A DNA stretch of 64,000 nucleotides from Prescottella subtropica (GTDB lineage: Bacteria > Actinomycetota > Actinomycetes > Mycobacteriales > Mycobacteriaceae). Shown here piece after piece: positions 61,789 to 64,000 of this stretch; position 1 is the first letter of the stretch; each line of letters opens with the position of its first letter. The position numbers and the translations under genes are program-made. Location of the stretch: positions 1 to 64,000 of the forward strand of contig NZ_SKCH01000016.1 of the NCBI RefSeq assembly GCF_005434945.1, given 5' to 3'. The notes beneath the pieces were generated by a model. It was given only the letters and a program-made list of their open reading frames with translations. It was not told where the DNA came from and made no database searches.

Positions 61789-64000
<2,212 letters not shown>

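Overview
The window is about 70% G+C, uses many GTG and TTG starts, and follows the gene order of the Mycobacterium tuberculosis Rv3644c-Rv3683 block, ending in the asd/ask pair (Rv3708c/Rv3709c). This points to a mycolic-acid actinomycete (Mycobacteriales). The accessory content (two large LuxR-type ATPase regulators, a fur-katA pair, a tad locus, glutamate decarboxylase, a BCCT carrier) suits Rhodococcus or a close relative. The genus is inferred from recalled synteny and protein families, not from a search.

Layout. 0-9 kb: tRNA-Thr(CGT), holB, topA, an Rv3647c-type gene, cspA and a SftH-type helicase. 8.7-13.5 kb: a translationally coupled tad pilus/secretion operon headed by an Ssd-like P-loop protein. 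13.9-16 kb: a HAD phosphatase, a 461-bp gap in the position of the Ms1/MTS2823 RNA, and a degenerate Fic-like protein. 16-21 kb: acs with a perfect Crp/GlxR site in front, a LuxR ATPase regulator and a lone zinc-ribbon/OB protein. 21-30 kb: an MHS transporter, NhaA, a holin-like membrane protein, an epoxide-hydrolase-like enzyme, marP-nudix-tlpA-nth on the minus strand, then crp. 30-39 kb: an MBL hydrolase, an SDR/TetR pair, RidA, DUF4177, two ArsA-type ATPases, whiB4 and ponA2.

39-49.7 kb is accessory: a frameshifted LuxR regulator, glutamate decarboxylase, a YhgE/Pip membrane protein, an ABC-type protein with degenerate ATPase motifs and an amidohydrolase, then YqeY, a phosphoesterase and tRNA-Pro(CGG). 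50-59.8 kb: a DUF457 membrane protein, a possible 20-residue membrane peptide, katA-fur with a leaderless promoter, a multicopper oxidase, a YihY-like gene broken by an in-frame amber codon, a carboxyltransferase-RidA pair, and an AbiE-like toxin/antitoxin pair whose toxin is frameshifted. 59.8-64 kb: a BCCT transporter, asd and ask. ask runs off the window and carries an internal start for its beta subunit.

Three genes (LuxR at 39.3-41.8 kb, YihY at 55.2-56.1 kb, AbiE toxin at 58.3-59.1 kb) each need one base change to be read through, so they are real pseudogenes or assembly errors. The strongest regulatory logic is Crp (29.4 kb) acting on acs (16.1 kb), Fur on fur-katA, and the AbiE antitoxin on its own promoter palindrome. 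No transposase, integrase, CRISPR array or prophage was seen.
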